In this document: one piece after another, positions 46,601-55,635 of the stretch | Position numbering within the stretch: position 1 is the first letter of the stretch | Layout: each line of letters begins with the position of its first letter | Assembly (NCBI RefSeq): GCF_004217555.1 | Contig: NZ_SHKW01000001.1 | Span: 5,518,001-5,582,000, forward strand | Length of the DNA stretch: 64,000 bases | Direction: 5' to 3' | Source of the DNA: Edaphobacter modestus | GTDB lineage: Bacteria; Acidobacteriota; Terriglobia; Terriglobales; Acidobacteriaceae | Made by a program: the position numbers and the translations under genes | The notes under the pieces: model-generated | The model's input: the letters and a program-made list of their open reading frames with translations, nothing else | Database searches by the model: none | What the model was told of the DNA's origin: nothing

Positions 46601-47515
46601 TCAGTGTCCCTTGTTCTGTTGATACTCAGCCGCAAAAACATCCTGCACGAAGTTTTCAAAGGAAGTCGGTGTGGTGTTCTCCGGCGAACGCGGCTCTAAT
46701 GGAATGAGGACTCCTGTGTTGATGGCTTTGTACATCTCGATGTACATGGCAGCTCCCTTCGGCGGAATACCCATCTCCGTCAATACCTGCTCCACTTGGT
46801 CATAGGGAAACTGCTTGTACTCCAGATCGGGGTTGCCAATGCCGCGCGCAATCATTGCGGTAGCTTCCGTCATCGACAGGTCGCGCTCACCAAGCAACTC
46901 GCGGGTTTGTTTGCCGGAAAAATCCAGGCGCAGAAGGCGCTCCGCTGCATAGTCGCCAACGTCGCGGGTCGCGATCATGGGTAGCTTCACATCGGGTCGC
47001 AGTGCATTTCCTAGCAACCCCATCCCATGGATCATGCCGATGGCCTTCAGATTGTTCTCCATGAAGTACGCGGCCCGCAGGTGCAAGACGTTCAAGCCGC
47101 TTATCGCGTTTAGCTTTTGCTCCGAAGAATGCAGCCCCGCAACTGGCCCGGTGCTCTCCGGAACCTGTGCACCATAGCTACTCAAATGCACCGCGTAGCC
47201 AACGCCAGACTCCTTCACAGCTTGCGCGATCGCAGTGCTCTCTTGCTCCTGGTCCTCGCGAGATTTTGCCGGCGGCAACATCAAGTACGCCGCGTGTGCA
47301 CCGTTGAAGGCCTTGTTGAGCGCAGCCACATCGCTCAAATCAGCCGTGAACGCTTCAGCTCCTTTGTCCACAAAGCGCTGTAGCCGCCCAACGTCGCGTC
47401 CCATGACGCGCACTTTCTTGCCCTTTAGTAACAGATAATCAGCGATGATGGAGCCGGTGTTCCCGCTCGCGCCCAAAATCACATATTTGCCATTCGCAAC
47501 AACGGGTGAAGTCAT
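46601..47515 (-). CDS. NmrA-like NAD(P)-binding protein
   Basis: 304 aa, AAGGAG about 10 bases before ATG 47515. GASGNTGSIIADYLL is the dinucleotide-binding loop; MLPPAKSREDQEQE and VHLSSYGAQVPESTGPV are typical of the NmrA/azoreductase-like atypical SDRs, and no YxxxK is present. Such proteins are redox sensors or reductases of quinones and azo compounds. Fifth gene of the operon. A decayed homologue with the same neighbour type (NTF2-fold) lies at 6481-7318. Confidence 0.88.
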   Translation of the reverse strand: MTSPVVANGKYVILGASGNTGSIIADYLLLKGKKVRVMGRDVGRLQRFVDKGAEAFTADLSDVAALNKAFNGAHAAYLMLPPAKSREDQEQESTAIAQAVKESGVGYAVHLSSYGAQVPESTGPVAGLHSSEQKLNAISGLNVLHLRAAYFMENNLKAIGMIHGMGLLGNALRPDVKLPMIATRDVGDYAAERLLRLDFSGKQTRELLGERDLSMTEATAMIARGIGNPDLEYKQFPYDQVEQVLTEMGIPPKGAAMYIEMYKAINTGVLIPLEPRSPENTTPTSFENFVQDVFAAEYQQNKGH

Positions 47516-47584
47516 AGCTCATGTCTCCTTGCTTTGGTAAAAGGGTGTCGAACGCCGCCAGAACGATGGCGATGTTTTCGGCTC

Positions 47585-47986
47585 TCACTCGGGAAATGTG
47601 TCGCCGAACATGGGAAGGCCGCTGACCGATTCAGCCTTAGTAGCCTCGTCCTGCAAAACGTCCCAATGCTCCTTAAGAACACCGTCTTCGAATCGGACAA
47701 CGTCGGCCGCAATCCAGGCTGCGGGCCTTCCTATCCCAGTGAAACGGCCGTGCGCGATGACGTAGTCGCCTTCTGCGACGATGAGTTGGTTTTCGTAGCG
47801 CAACGTATCTGGCGAGGAGCGGACAAGAGTGAACAGTCCTTCACGTCCCGGCGCAATGTGCGCACTGTGCTGGATGTACTTCGGCGACCAGAAGCGTTCT
47901 GCCGCCGCGTAGTCGCGTTTATTGAAGAGGGTGTCAAAGGCTTCGAGAACGATCGCCTTGTTCTGTTCAGGTGTTGTCTTTGGCAT
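47585..47986 (-). CDS. SnoaL-like NTF2-fold protein
   Basis: 133 aa: TTPEQNKAIVLEAFDTLFNK, AERFWSPKYIQHSAHIAPG and the end DVVRFEDGVLKEHWDVLQDE are the marks of the SnoaL-like polyketide-cyclase family, whose His/Asp pair (YIQHSAHI, HWDVLQDE) is present. GGAG stands 7 bases upstream. Probably acts on a small ring compound in the same pathway as the SDR enzymes beside it. Confidence 0.87.
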   Translation of the reverse strand: MPKTTPEQNKAIVLEAFDTLFNKRDYAAAERFWSPKYIQHSAHIAPGREGLFTLVRSSPDTLRYENQLIVAEGDYVIAHGRFTGIGRPAAWIAADVVRFEDGVLKEHWDVLQDEATKAESVSGLPMFGDTFPE

Positions 47987-48031
47987 GTTCGGCTCCTGGG
48001 GTGTGTCCGGATGATTGGCAGGTGAACGTTC

Positions 48032-48424
48032 TTAGGCAACTACTTCGATTGCATCGACGCGCGTGGGATAAAACGCCAGATGGTCCTCAATGTCGGCGAC
48101 TGCCTCGTAAGGGTTTTCGTAGGTCCAAATCGCATATTCCGATTTCGTTCCGCCAAGGGGAATGCTGTAGTACGCGCAATCGCCCTTGTACGGACAATAG
48201 GTGTAGTGCGCTGTCCGAACGAGCAAGGACATGTCCGCATCGCCGCGCGGCAGGTAGTAGACGGGTGGATATCCCTTCTCCTCCAACTGAAGTGCTTGTG
48301 TCGATTCAGCAACGATCCTTCCAGCGACCGTGACACGAACCTTGCCCTCAACTGGCGAAATCGTGATGGGATGGTCGGGGCCAGGGATTTTGATCTCTTT
48401 ACCTTTGCTCGGAGTGTTATTCAT
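48032..48424 (-). CDS. DUF427 domain protein
   Basis: 130 aa. PPVYYLPRGDADMSLLV, then TYCPYKGDCAYYSIPLGG and AIWTYENPYEAVADIEDHLAFY are the conserved core of DUF427, a small beta-fold of unknown function often found beside oxidoreductases. Start ATG 48424 is chosen because GAGG lies 6 bases upstream; ATG 48436 is in frame. Middle gene of the operon. Confidence 0.9.
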   Translation of the reverse strand: MNNTPSKGKEIKIPGPDHPITISPVEGKVRVTVAGRIVAESTQALQLEEKGYPPVYYLPRGDADMSLLVRTAHYTYCPYKGDCAYYSIPLGGTKSEYAIWTYENPYEAVADIEDHLAFYPTRVDAIEVVA

Positions 48425-48444
48425 TGCGTTCCTCATGTTGCCTG

Positions 48445-49212
48445 TCAGAGCTTCGAACCGCCATCGACGGGAATACTGGCACCAGTGATCCAGCGCGCGG
48501 CACCGGAGGCTACAAAAGCGACTACGTCGGCAACATCCTCGGGCTTGCCGAGCCGCTTCAACGCCTGCATTCCCAGCGCGACCTCGCGTCCCGCTTCTGT
48601 CTTCGTGAAATTCGACATATCTGTATCGATGACGCCTGGAGCGACAGCGTTTACGCGTATGCCGCTCGGCCCGAGGATGGCAGCCAAGTGCTTGACCAGA
48701 GTTTCAAGAGCCCCTTTGGTAGAGGCGTAGGCAAGAACGGAAGGATTTTCCAAACCGGGCTTGCCCACCACGGTGCGGGCTACAGCAGAGGAGATAGCAA
48801 CAATGCTTGAACCATCACCCAGCACGGGAAGGAGTTGCTGCACCAGGAAAAACGGGCCTCGGACGTTGGTCGCAAAGAGGTTGTCAAAATCCTCTACCGT
48901 GTGATCCGCGATGCGAGCCAGTTTGCTGATCCCGGCATTGAGCACAAGCACGTCCAGGCGATCGCCGACTATAGAGCGCACCTGTTTCGCTAGTAGCGCA
49001 GCACCGTCTGGAGTTCCCAGGTCTGCCGAGATTGCGTCTGCACGCCCGCCTTCCCCTCGGATCTCGACCGCAAGAGACTCCGCTTCCTGTTTTGAGCGGC
49101 CATAGTGAACCAGGACGTGCGCCCCGGCCTCAGCGAGCGCCGTTGCCGTCGCGCGGCCAATTCCTCTCGATGCGCCCGTCACAAGTGCTGTTTTGTTTTG
49201 AAGTGCAGCCAT
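48445..49212 (-). CDS. SDR-family oxidoreductase
   Basis: 255 aa. TGASRGIGRATATAL at residue ~12, LNAGISKLARIADH at ~90, catalytic SSAVAR and YASTK near 160, and ITGASIPVDGGSKL at the end, all as in FabG-like reductases. ATG 49212 has GAGGG upstream; the longer frame to 49281 is not needed. Only 20 bp separate it from DUF427. Confidence 0.9.
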   Translation of the reverse strand: MAALQNKTALVTGASRGIGRATATALAEAGAHVLVHYGRSKQEAESLAVEIRGEGGRADAISADLGTPDGAALLAKQVRSIVGDRLDVLVLNAGISKLARIADHTVEDFDNLFATNVRGPFFLVQQLLPVLGDGSSIVAISSAVARTVVGKPGLENPSVLAYASTKGALETLVKHLAAILGPSGIRVNAVAPGVIDTDMSNFTKTEAGREVALGMQALKRLGKPEDVADVVAFVASGAARWITGASIPVDGGSKL

Positions 49213-49285
49213 TATTCGCCCTCTTGCCCTTTCACATGACGGGATTGATCGCTCTTTGGGCCCATTGCTGGGCGGACACACTGTT

Positions 49286-50025
49286 TTAGGCGTTCATTCC
49301 GCCATCGACGGTCAGATTCGCCCCGGTAATGTACGAGGATTCAGGACCGGCGACGAATGCCACCATTGCCGCGATCTCCTCAACGAGCCCATAGCGGTTG
49401 AGCGCTGTGGCAGCCTTCTGCGGTACCGCCCAATCACCCGACGCGGGATTCAAATCCGTGTCGATGGGGCCCGGCTGAACGTTGTTGACCGTGATGCACC
49501 GGCTACCGACCTCTCTGGATAACGCCTGAGTGAACATCTTGACGGCTCCTTTCGTGGCCGCGTATGGCACCAGCCCGGGCGCAACAGCGCGCTCTCCCAC
49601 CGCCGAACCGACCATGATGATGCGGCCACCATCGTTCATGTGCTTCAGCGCAGCCTGGGTGGTGGCGAATACGCCGCGAATGTTAATGTCGATCACACGA
49701 TCCATCTCCTCCAGTGTGGCCTCTTCGAACGGTTTCGGGATGGCTGTCCCGGCGTTGTTCACAAGCACATCCAGTCTGCCGAAGGTTGCGACGGTCTTTT
49801 CGACTGCACCCTTAACAGCTTTGGCGTCGCCAACGTCTGCCTGGATCGCGACAGCCTTTCCGCCACCGAGCTCAATCGCTTTGACCACCGCCGAAGCCGC
49901 GCTCGCGTCCTTCGCATACGTGATGGCCACGCTTGCTCATCGGCGGCCAGACGCTTTGCAATCGCTGCGCCAATACCCCGGGAACCGCCGGTTACGAGTG
50001 CCACTTTGTTAGCCAACTTAGACAT
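49286..50025 (-). pseudogene. SDR-family oxidoreductase, frameshifted; first gene of the operon
   Basis: Starts MSKLANKVALVTGGSRGIGAA at 50025 after AGAGGAG. The frame breaks near 49932 (GATGAGCAAGC, one base missing after LAAD) and resumes as ASVAITYAKDASAASAVVKA to the end TGANLTVDGGMNA with NNAG and YAATK intact. As the promoter-proximal gene, its loss need not stop expression of the five genes behind it, which have their own ribosome sites. Confidence 0.85.
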
Positions 50026-50107
50026 AGATTCTCCTCTGTTTCCGTGAATAATTCACTGCTCCACTGATTCAACTGACTGCGATCTTGCCCGCCCCAGCCA
50101 GACTTAT

Positions 50108-50175
50108 GAACCGTTTGGTTCTATATGATGGCGAAGCTGCGGCGGGGGATGCAGAAATATTGAACTATTTAGTTC
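50108..50175. promoter_or_regulatory. Two matching operator palindromes in the divergent promoter
   Basis: GAACCGTTTGGTTC at 50108-50121 and GAACTATTTAGTTC at 50162-50175 share the pattern GAAC-y-r-TTT-r-GTTC and are each inverted repeats. They lie between the SDR operon (start 50025, minus) and the TetR gene (start 50195, plus), 54 bp centre to centre, i.e. about five helical turns. Best read as two dimer sites for the adjacent TetR protein, one per promoter, possibly bound together. Confidence 0.7.
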
Positions 50176-50194
50176 TTTATCAGATAATGTGTGC

Positions 50195-50749
50195 ATGGGG
50201 CGCCCGAAGAACTTTAGCCGCGAGGAAGTGCTGGAGAAGGCGATGCCTGTCTTCTGGAAGCACGGATTCGCGGACACGAGTCTTCAGGACCTGGAACGAG
50301 CCACAGGCGTGAACAAGTCAGGGCTCTATACGGAGTTTCGCGACAAGGAAGATCTGTTTGTAGCGTGCCTTCGGCACTATCTTGAGAGCCAGGACGAGAG
50401 AGGGCTTCTCACCAAAGAGCCTCTCGGCTGGAAGAACATCGAAACATTTCTCAAGAATGGTCCCCTGAACAACGGAGAACAGCAGGGATGTTTTGCCATC
50501 AACTCGATGCGGGAGTTCGCCATCCTTCCGGACGAGGCTTATGGCGCCATTACCGGGAATCGAGCATTGCTGCACCACCTTCTCTCCATGAATATCGAAG
50601 CCGAAAAGCCCAGGATGGCTTCTTCTGCAATTGCGGAGATGGTTTTGTCCTTTTTTTCTGGGTTGTGCATCGAGCGCAACCTGAAATCCGGCAAGGCCTC
50701 GTCCACCCGCAAGGTCGAAAACTTCATGACCGCCCTTCGCAGCCTATGA
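50195..50749 (+). CDS. TetR-family regulator
   Basis: 184 aa. N-terminal helix-turn-helix FADTSLQDLERATGVNKSGLYTEFRDKEDLF at ~25-55 (in two parts), alpha-helical ligand domain behind it. Start taken at ATG 50195 (MGRPKNFSREEVLEKAMPVF); a GTG six bases upstream is in frame. It faces the six-gene oxidoreductase operon and two equal palindromes lie between, so it most likely represses both units until a substrate of the operon binds. Confidence 0.9.
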   Translation: MGRPKNFSREEVLEKAMPVFWKHGFADTSLQDLERATGVNKSGLYTEFRDKEDLFVACLRHYLESQDERGLLTKEPLGWKNIETFLKNGPLNNGEQQGCFAINSMREFAILPDEAYGAITGNRALLHHLLSMNIEAEKPRMASSAIAEMVLSFFSGLCIERNLKSGKASSTRKVENFMTALRSL

Positions 50750-50895
50750 TTGAAGGATGGGCCCCCTGAAGGCGGCTTATCATCAGTGACGAGAACGGGC
50801 GTTTCCATTACTAATCCTGGGAGCTGAACTCAACAGCATTCAATGAATTGGAGCGGAGCTCATAGATAACTTGATGTCCACTGCCCGGAAAGTCC

Positions 50896-52127
50896 GGCGG
50901 TCTCAACCGGTCGATGCAACACCGGCTTGGAGTTTACTCGCAGGAGTTTCAAAGTCCAAGGTTTTTCGCGGGCGTTGATTTAAGCACAGCGCTACTTTGT
51001 CGAGATCGGATTGAGAATAGCCGGACAAGGCGGTTTTTTTAGGGAGGTACTGTCGCAGCAGCCCGTTCGTGTTTTCGTTGGTGCCGCGCTGCCAAGGGCT
51101 CTGCGGATCACAGAAGTAGACTTTCACATTCGTGGCCACCGTGAAGCTCTTGTGTTTGGCCATCTCCAGCCCTCGGTCCCACGTCAACGAGCGCCGCAGG
51201 GACACGGGGAGCTTACGAACCTGCCGGCTCAGCGCGGCGACGACCGTCGCTGTGTCTTTGCTGGGCACTTTGACCAGGATGGTAAAACGCGAATGTCGTT
51301 CCACCAGTGTTGCGATGTGACTGTTCCTGGTGCCGCCGAGCAGATCGCCCTCCCAATGACCGGGAATGGCGCGGTCTTCAATTTCTGCAGGTCTTTCCCG
51401 AATGGAGATGGCATCGACGATCTGACCTCGGGACTGTCCGCCAGCCCGAGAGTGCCGTGAGCAGCGGATACACCGCTTGGACCGCAGGTGCTGAATCAGC
51501 TCTTTCTTTCTTCAACACTCCTCGTGCCTGGATGAATAAGCTGCGGTAAATGGTTTCGTGGGACACGCGCATGCTCTCGTTCTTGGGATACCGTATCTTC
51601 AACCATCCCGAAATCTGTTCCGGCGACCAGTCCAGGATCAGTTTACTGGCAACGATCGTCCGCAGCTTCCCGCGGATGGCAAGAAGGCACGCCTTGGGTC
51701 GCTGAGCCGACTCCCAGGCCTGAGGATCGGCTTCATTGGCTCGATAGAGTTGACCCCCGCCGTGACCCGCCACCTCCCGGCTCACCGTCGACGCAGCCCG
51801 CTGCAACCCTTTGGCTATCTCCCGAATCGACGAACCGGAAGCAATTCCTCGTGAGATGTCTTCCCGCTCGGCCACCGTCAGCGTTCGCAGCGAGCGCCGA
51901 CGAGCGGCCGGAACTATCCCGCCCCGCTGCGACAACAAGAACTGAATGGAGCCATGGTGCTTGCCGAAGGCGCGCCCAATCTCATGCAACGACTCGCCCG
52001 CCTTCCAACGGCGCCACATGTCGGTCCTCTCCGCGGAAAGCCTGTCCCGTTTTCCTTGTGTCATAAACACCACCTTTAGAAAAATGATTCATATCAGATG
52101 GTGTGGCATCGACCGGTTGAGACCGCC
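50896..52127 (-). mobile_element. IS30-family insertion sequence
   Basis: About 1232 bp. Terminal inverted repeats of ~25 bp: GGTCTCAACCGGTCGATGC at the left (50899 on) and its complement at the right (to about 52124), one mismatch further in. Single transposase gene, frameshifted. Exact outer bases are uncertain by a few positions. Confidence 0.85.
50903..52064 (-). pseudogene. IS30-family transposase, frameshifted by a 4-bp duplication
   Basis: N-terminal HTH part (LHEIGRAFGKHHGSIQFLLS, LTVAEREDISRGIASGSSIR) continues to YRSLFIQARGVLKKE; a tandem AAGA near 51505 shifts the frame. Without it the reading goes on LIQHLRSKRCIRCSRHS, then PGHWEGDLLGGTRNSHIATL (first Asp), WDRGLEMAKH (second Asp region) and NENTNGLLRQYLPK (Glu). 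Whole protein would be ~385 aa. Confidence 0.85.
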
Positions 52128-53283
52128 CCGCCTTGCGGCAAGTTCGATTGAAGTTGCCGATAACCCGTTTTCCGGCAGCTACCTGAGCCACTTGTCTGAG
52201 ATGGCGACTACACGTCCATGTGAAATGAGCGCCGTCAACAAGTGACTTGGCGATTTGGCGCGAATCGACATTTGAGTCGTGACCGAAGTCGGGCTGAGGT
52301 TAGTGCTATCCCAGGTATCAGAATCGAGACCTCGGGCACCGAGCTTTGGCGGGCGATCAGGATGTGGGCCACCCGCCTGTCATCCTAATCGACCCCAGCG
52401 AAGCGAAGGGAGTCGAAGAACCTGCATTTGACCATCTGTAGCAGGTTCCCAACAAACGCCGAATGCAACTCGCGTTTGCGCCGGTGCAATTGGGGTTCAG
52501 ATGGTCCAGGTCGACTCCGGTCCGAATGATCTTCTACTCCTCCCTTGACGTCATGCGCTTGCCCGTAAATCGGAAACCACCTGGTTGGTCAACGCAGTTT
52601 TCACCCTGCAAATTGCACGAGGAACTTTCGCCGGTGCCAGCCAGGCTGTTTCGTCCCGTAAGGTGTAACCGAAGACTCAGCCTTTGCAGTGCGACATTGC
52701 CAGTGGAATCAGAAGCAAAGGAATAAAAGACTGCGTTGCAGCTGTCCGACTTATTGCACTTCCATGCGCCATAAAAGGTCCCCATAGGAGGTGCTGAAGG
52801 GGTTGTCACGACTTGTCCGATTAATGTGTCCATCTTTTATACTGAGTTGCCAACCTCTACGTTATCTGAGTGGAAATGTTTTCTCATTTTGGCTTCTGGT
52901 TTCCAAAATGACACTCGTGTAGCTGCACACTACGATTTCGCCAAGACCGTGTGTGCCTGGGAAGGTACAACAATAGCTGAGGGACGAGAAAATAGCACTC
53001 AACGAAGAGGCGCACACAACCACAGGAATTATGAAGGCAATTGCGTGGTTGCGAGAAATGAGACGACCTATACTCGCTGACAAAATGGAACGCGAATTGT
53101 TGCATGTGAATCATGAGAAAACCGGAGCGCTATCGGTCGAGCATTCATCCTGTTCGATTCTTTGATTTGAGTCAGCGATCAATCTGGAATTTAGAGGACA
53201 TCTTCGTGCTAGCTGAGAGCCGGTGGTAATGTCGTGGCGGCCATCGGTAAACACTGGCCGACTTTCCATTACTGATCAGTCGT
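52128..53283. other. Mostly gene-free stretch between IS30 and IS5
   Basis: Contains one possible small gene (52534-52833, minus) and, just upstream of it on the same strand (about 53083-52990), a signal-peptide-like stretch NHAIAFIIPVVVCASSLSA in an unjoined frame. Possibly the two ends of one decayed exported protein. Confidence 0.35.
52534..52833 (-). CDS. Small protein of unknown function, possibly a gene end
   Basis: 99 aa; composition looks natural (GTFYGAWKCNKSDSCNAVFY, SFASDSTGNVALQRLSLRLH, SSCNLQGENCVDQPGGFRFTGKRM in parts), with four cysteines and beta-rich character. An in-frame TAA lies two codons before ATG 52833 and there is no ribosome site, so it may be the 3' portion of a longer gene. 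No family assigned. Confidence 0.4.
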   Translation of the reverse strand: MDTLIGQVVTTPSAPPMGTFYGAWKCNKSDSCNAVFYSFASDSTGNVALQRLSLRLHLTGRNSLAGTGESSSCNLQGENCVDQPGGFRFTGKRMTSREE

Positions 53284-53287
53284 CTAG

Positions 53288-54576
53288 GAGCTTGTTGAAA
53301 TAGGTTCTGGCTTCGTCTGATCTGGGTGTTGGTCCGTCTCTGTTGTATGCGTGGCGACGAGCGGGTTCAGGGTGAGATGTTCAGTTGTGTGACGTTGGAG
53401 CAGCGGGTTCCACAGGATCATCCTTTGCGCGAGATTCGCAAGTTGACGGATGCAGTTCTGGTGTCGCTGAACGAGGATTTCGATGCGCTATATTCGGCAT
53501 CAGGCCGTCCTTCGATTGCGCCCGAGTATGTGCTGCGGGCGCTGTTGTTGCAGGCGTTTTATTCGGTGCGTTCGGAGCGCCAGTTAGTCGAGCAGCTGAA
53601 CTACAACCTGCTGTTCCGCTGGTTCGTCGGCCTGGGCATGGACGACGCGGTGTGGAACCATGCCGTGTTTTCCAAGAACCGCGACCGGCTGCTGACGTCG
53701 GACGTGGCGCAGCGGTTCTTCGCCGAGGTGAACGTGCTGGCGAAGCGCTTCATGAGTGACGAGCACTTCACCGTGGACGGCACGCTGATCCAGGCCTGGG
53801 CATCGCAGAAGAGCTTCCGGCCGAAGGATGGCTCCGATGATGGCGACGGCACTAACTTCCGTGGGCAGAAGAGGTCGAACGAGACCCATCAATCGACTAC
53901 CGATCCGGAGGCGCGGCTCTACAAGAAGAGCTATGGCAAGGAGTCGAAGCTCGCGTACCTGGGCCATGCGCTGGTGGAGAACCGCAACGGCCTGATCGCC
54001 GCCGCGATGGCGACCCAGGCCGACGGCCATGCCGAGCGCGACGCCGCCCTGCTGATGCTCGACGAGCGGCAGAAGAACAGCTCGCGGCGCATCACGGTTG
54101 GTGCCGACAAGGCCTACGACGCGAAGGACTTCATCGCCGGAGCCCGCGCCCTCAACGTCACCGCACATGTGCAGAAGAACGACAAGGGACGCCGCTCGAA
54201 CCTCGATGGCAGGACCACCCGGCACGCCGGCTATGCGCTCAGCCTCAGCCGCCGCTGGCTCGTGGAGAAGACATTTGGCTGGTTGAAGCAGACCGGTCCG
54301 CTCGACCAGCTGAAGGTGCGAGGACTCGCCAAGGTCGACTGGATCTTCGTCTTCAGCTGCGCCGCACATAACCTGCTGCGTCTGCCAAGGCTCATCCAAA
54401 GCCATACTCAGCAGGACCCACAGCAGCAGTGCGCCTGAAGGCCGGTTGAGTCTTCAACCCGGCAAGAAAACATGCCGCAGAATCCGCCAGCCAGCCGTCA
54501 TAAACAACCCAACTCCCCTGCATCAACCCAAAACCTCATCAGTAAAGGAGTCAGCTCTAGCTATTTCAACAAGCTC
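53288..54576 (+). mobile_element. IS5-family insertion sequence with CTAG target duplication
   Basis: 1289 bp. Perfect 16-bp terminal repeats GAGCTTGTTGAAATAG and its complement, directly flanked on both sides by CTAG (53284-53287, 54577-54580), the 4-bp duplication expected for this family. Intact ends, duplication and gene point to a recent insertion. Confidence 0.93.
53347..54438 (+). CDS. IS5-family DDE transposase
   Basis: 363 aa. DUF772-type N-terminus (PSIAPEYVLRALLLQAFYSV ... ERQLVEQLNYNLLFRWFVGL), first Asp in FTVDGTLIQAW, second in ITVGADKAYDAKDF, and Glu in SRRWLVEKTFGWLKQ. Start taken at ATG 53347; further in-frame ATG codons follow. Complete and probably active. Confidence 0.93.
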   Translation: MRGDERVQGEMFSCVTLEQRVPQDHPLREIRKLTDAVLVSLNEDFDALYSASGRPSIAPEYVLRALLLQAFYSVRSERQLVEQLNYNLLFRWFVGLGMDDAVWNHAVFSKNRDRLLTSDVAQRFFAEVNVLAKRFMSDEHFTVDGTLIQAWASQKSFRPKDGSDDGDGTNFRGQKRSNETHQSTTDPEARLYKKSYGKESKLAYLGHALVENRNGLIAAAMATQADGHAERDAALLMLDERQKNSSRRITVGADKAYDAKDFIAGARALNVTAHVQKNDKGRRSNLDGRTTRHAGYALSLSRRWLVEKTFGWLKQTGPLDQLKVRGLAKVDWIFVFSCAAHNLLRLPRLIQSHTQQDPQQQCA

Positions 54577-54679
54577 CTAGAGGCTCCCTGCCACGTGTAA
54601 GCCATGCTCGAAGCCTGCGAGGCCTAACGAAAAGCGCACCGGCACTCTGCAGGCAGCCACCGGTGCGCCGTCGGTCGAC

Positions 54680-55570
54680 TCAGACTTGTGTGTAGTCCAT
54701 GCCGTCCAGGTCGGCGATCAGGCCCGGCCCTGTTGGCTTCCAGTTCAGCTTCTGTTGCGTGAGCGCGCTGGAGGCCGGCATATCGTGCCCGGCGAAGCGG
54801 CCAAGCCAGCCAAAGTGTGCCTCTGACTCCTCAGGCTTGATGCTGACCACCGGAACTTTCAGCCCGCGGGAGTGCGCTTCGACGATGGCCTTCATCGACA
54901 CGCCCTCCTCGTCGACCGCGTGATAGATCGCGCCCGGCTCCGCCTTCTCAAGCGCCAGACGGTACAGCAGCGCCACGTCGGAAACGTGTGCCGCCGGCCA
55001 GCGATTGTTGCCGTCACCGATGTACGCCGAGACACCCTTCTCGCGCGCCACCGCGAGAAGGTAGGGTACCAGCCCCTGCTTGCGCATGTCGTGCACCTGC
55101 GGCAGCCGCACCACCGAGGTGTTTACGCCGCGCGTCGTCAACTCCTTCACCGCCGCTTCCGAAGCTGCGCGCGGGTTCCACGAAGCGGTCGCTCCGTCCT
55201 CCGTCGATGGGTTGCCATTGACATTGGCCGCGATCGCCGTCCCCGAGGTGACAACGAACGGCCGGTTCGAGCCCAGCAGCACCTCGCCCATCGCCTCGAT
55301 CGCCTTGCGGTCGTCATCACAGTTCTTCTGGAACTGCGAGAAGTCGTGGTTGAAGGCCATGTGAATGACGCCGTCCGACTTGGCCGCTCCGTCGCGCAGG
55401 CTGTCGAGGTCCTCGATATTGCCATGCTTCACATCGGCTCCAGCTGCTCGCAGAACTTCGGCGCCGGCCTCCGATCGTGTCAGCCCAAGCACCTGGTGCC
55501 CTGCCTGAATCAACTCCGGAACAAGCGCCGAACCGATGAATCCCGCTGCCCCGGTCACAAAGATACGCAT
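54680..55570 (-). CDS. Extended-type NAD-dependent epimerase/dehydratase-like protein
   Basis: 296 aa. MRIFVTGAAGFIGSALVPEL gives the GxxGxxG cofactor loop; HMAFNHDFSQFQKNC and FVVTSGTAIAANVNGN follow, while the YxxxK dyad is not in place, as in many atypical extended SDRs. Start ATG 55570 with GGAG 8 bases upstream. Follows the SDR gene by 65 bp on the same strand. Confidence 0.87.
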   Translation of the reverse strand: MRIFVTGAAGFIGSALVPELIQAGHQVLGLTRSEAGAEVLRAAGADVKHGNIEDLDSLRDGAAKSDGVIHMAFNHDFSQFQKNCDDDRKAIEAMGEVLLGSNRPFVVTSGTAIAANVNGNPSTEDGATASWNPRAASEAAVKELTTRGVNTSVVRLPQVHDMRKQGLVPYLLAVAREKGVSAYIGDGNNRWPAAHVSDVALLYRLALEKAEPGAIYHAVDEEGVSMKAIVEAHSRGLKVPVVSIKPEESEAHFGWLGRFAGHDMPASSALTQQKLNWKPTGPGLIADLDGMDYTQV

Positions 55571-55635
55571 GATGATGTCTCCTTTAGGTCCACAAATGCG
55601 CGGCCAAGCCACCTCGCCTGTCCCCAGGCACCTGC

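Noticed and set aside
53584..54405. 273-residue frame opposite the IS5 transposase
   Set aside because: Antisense shadow of an intact DDE transposase.
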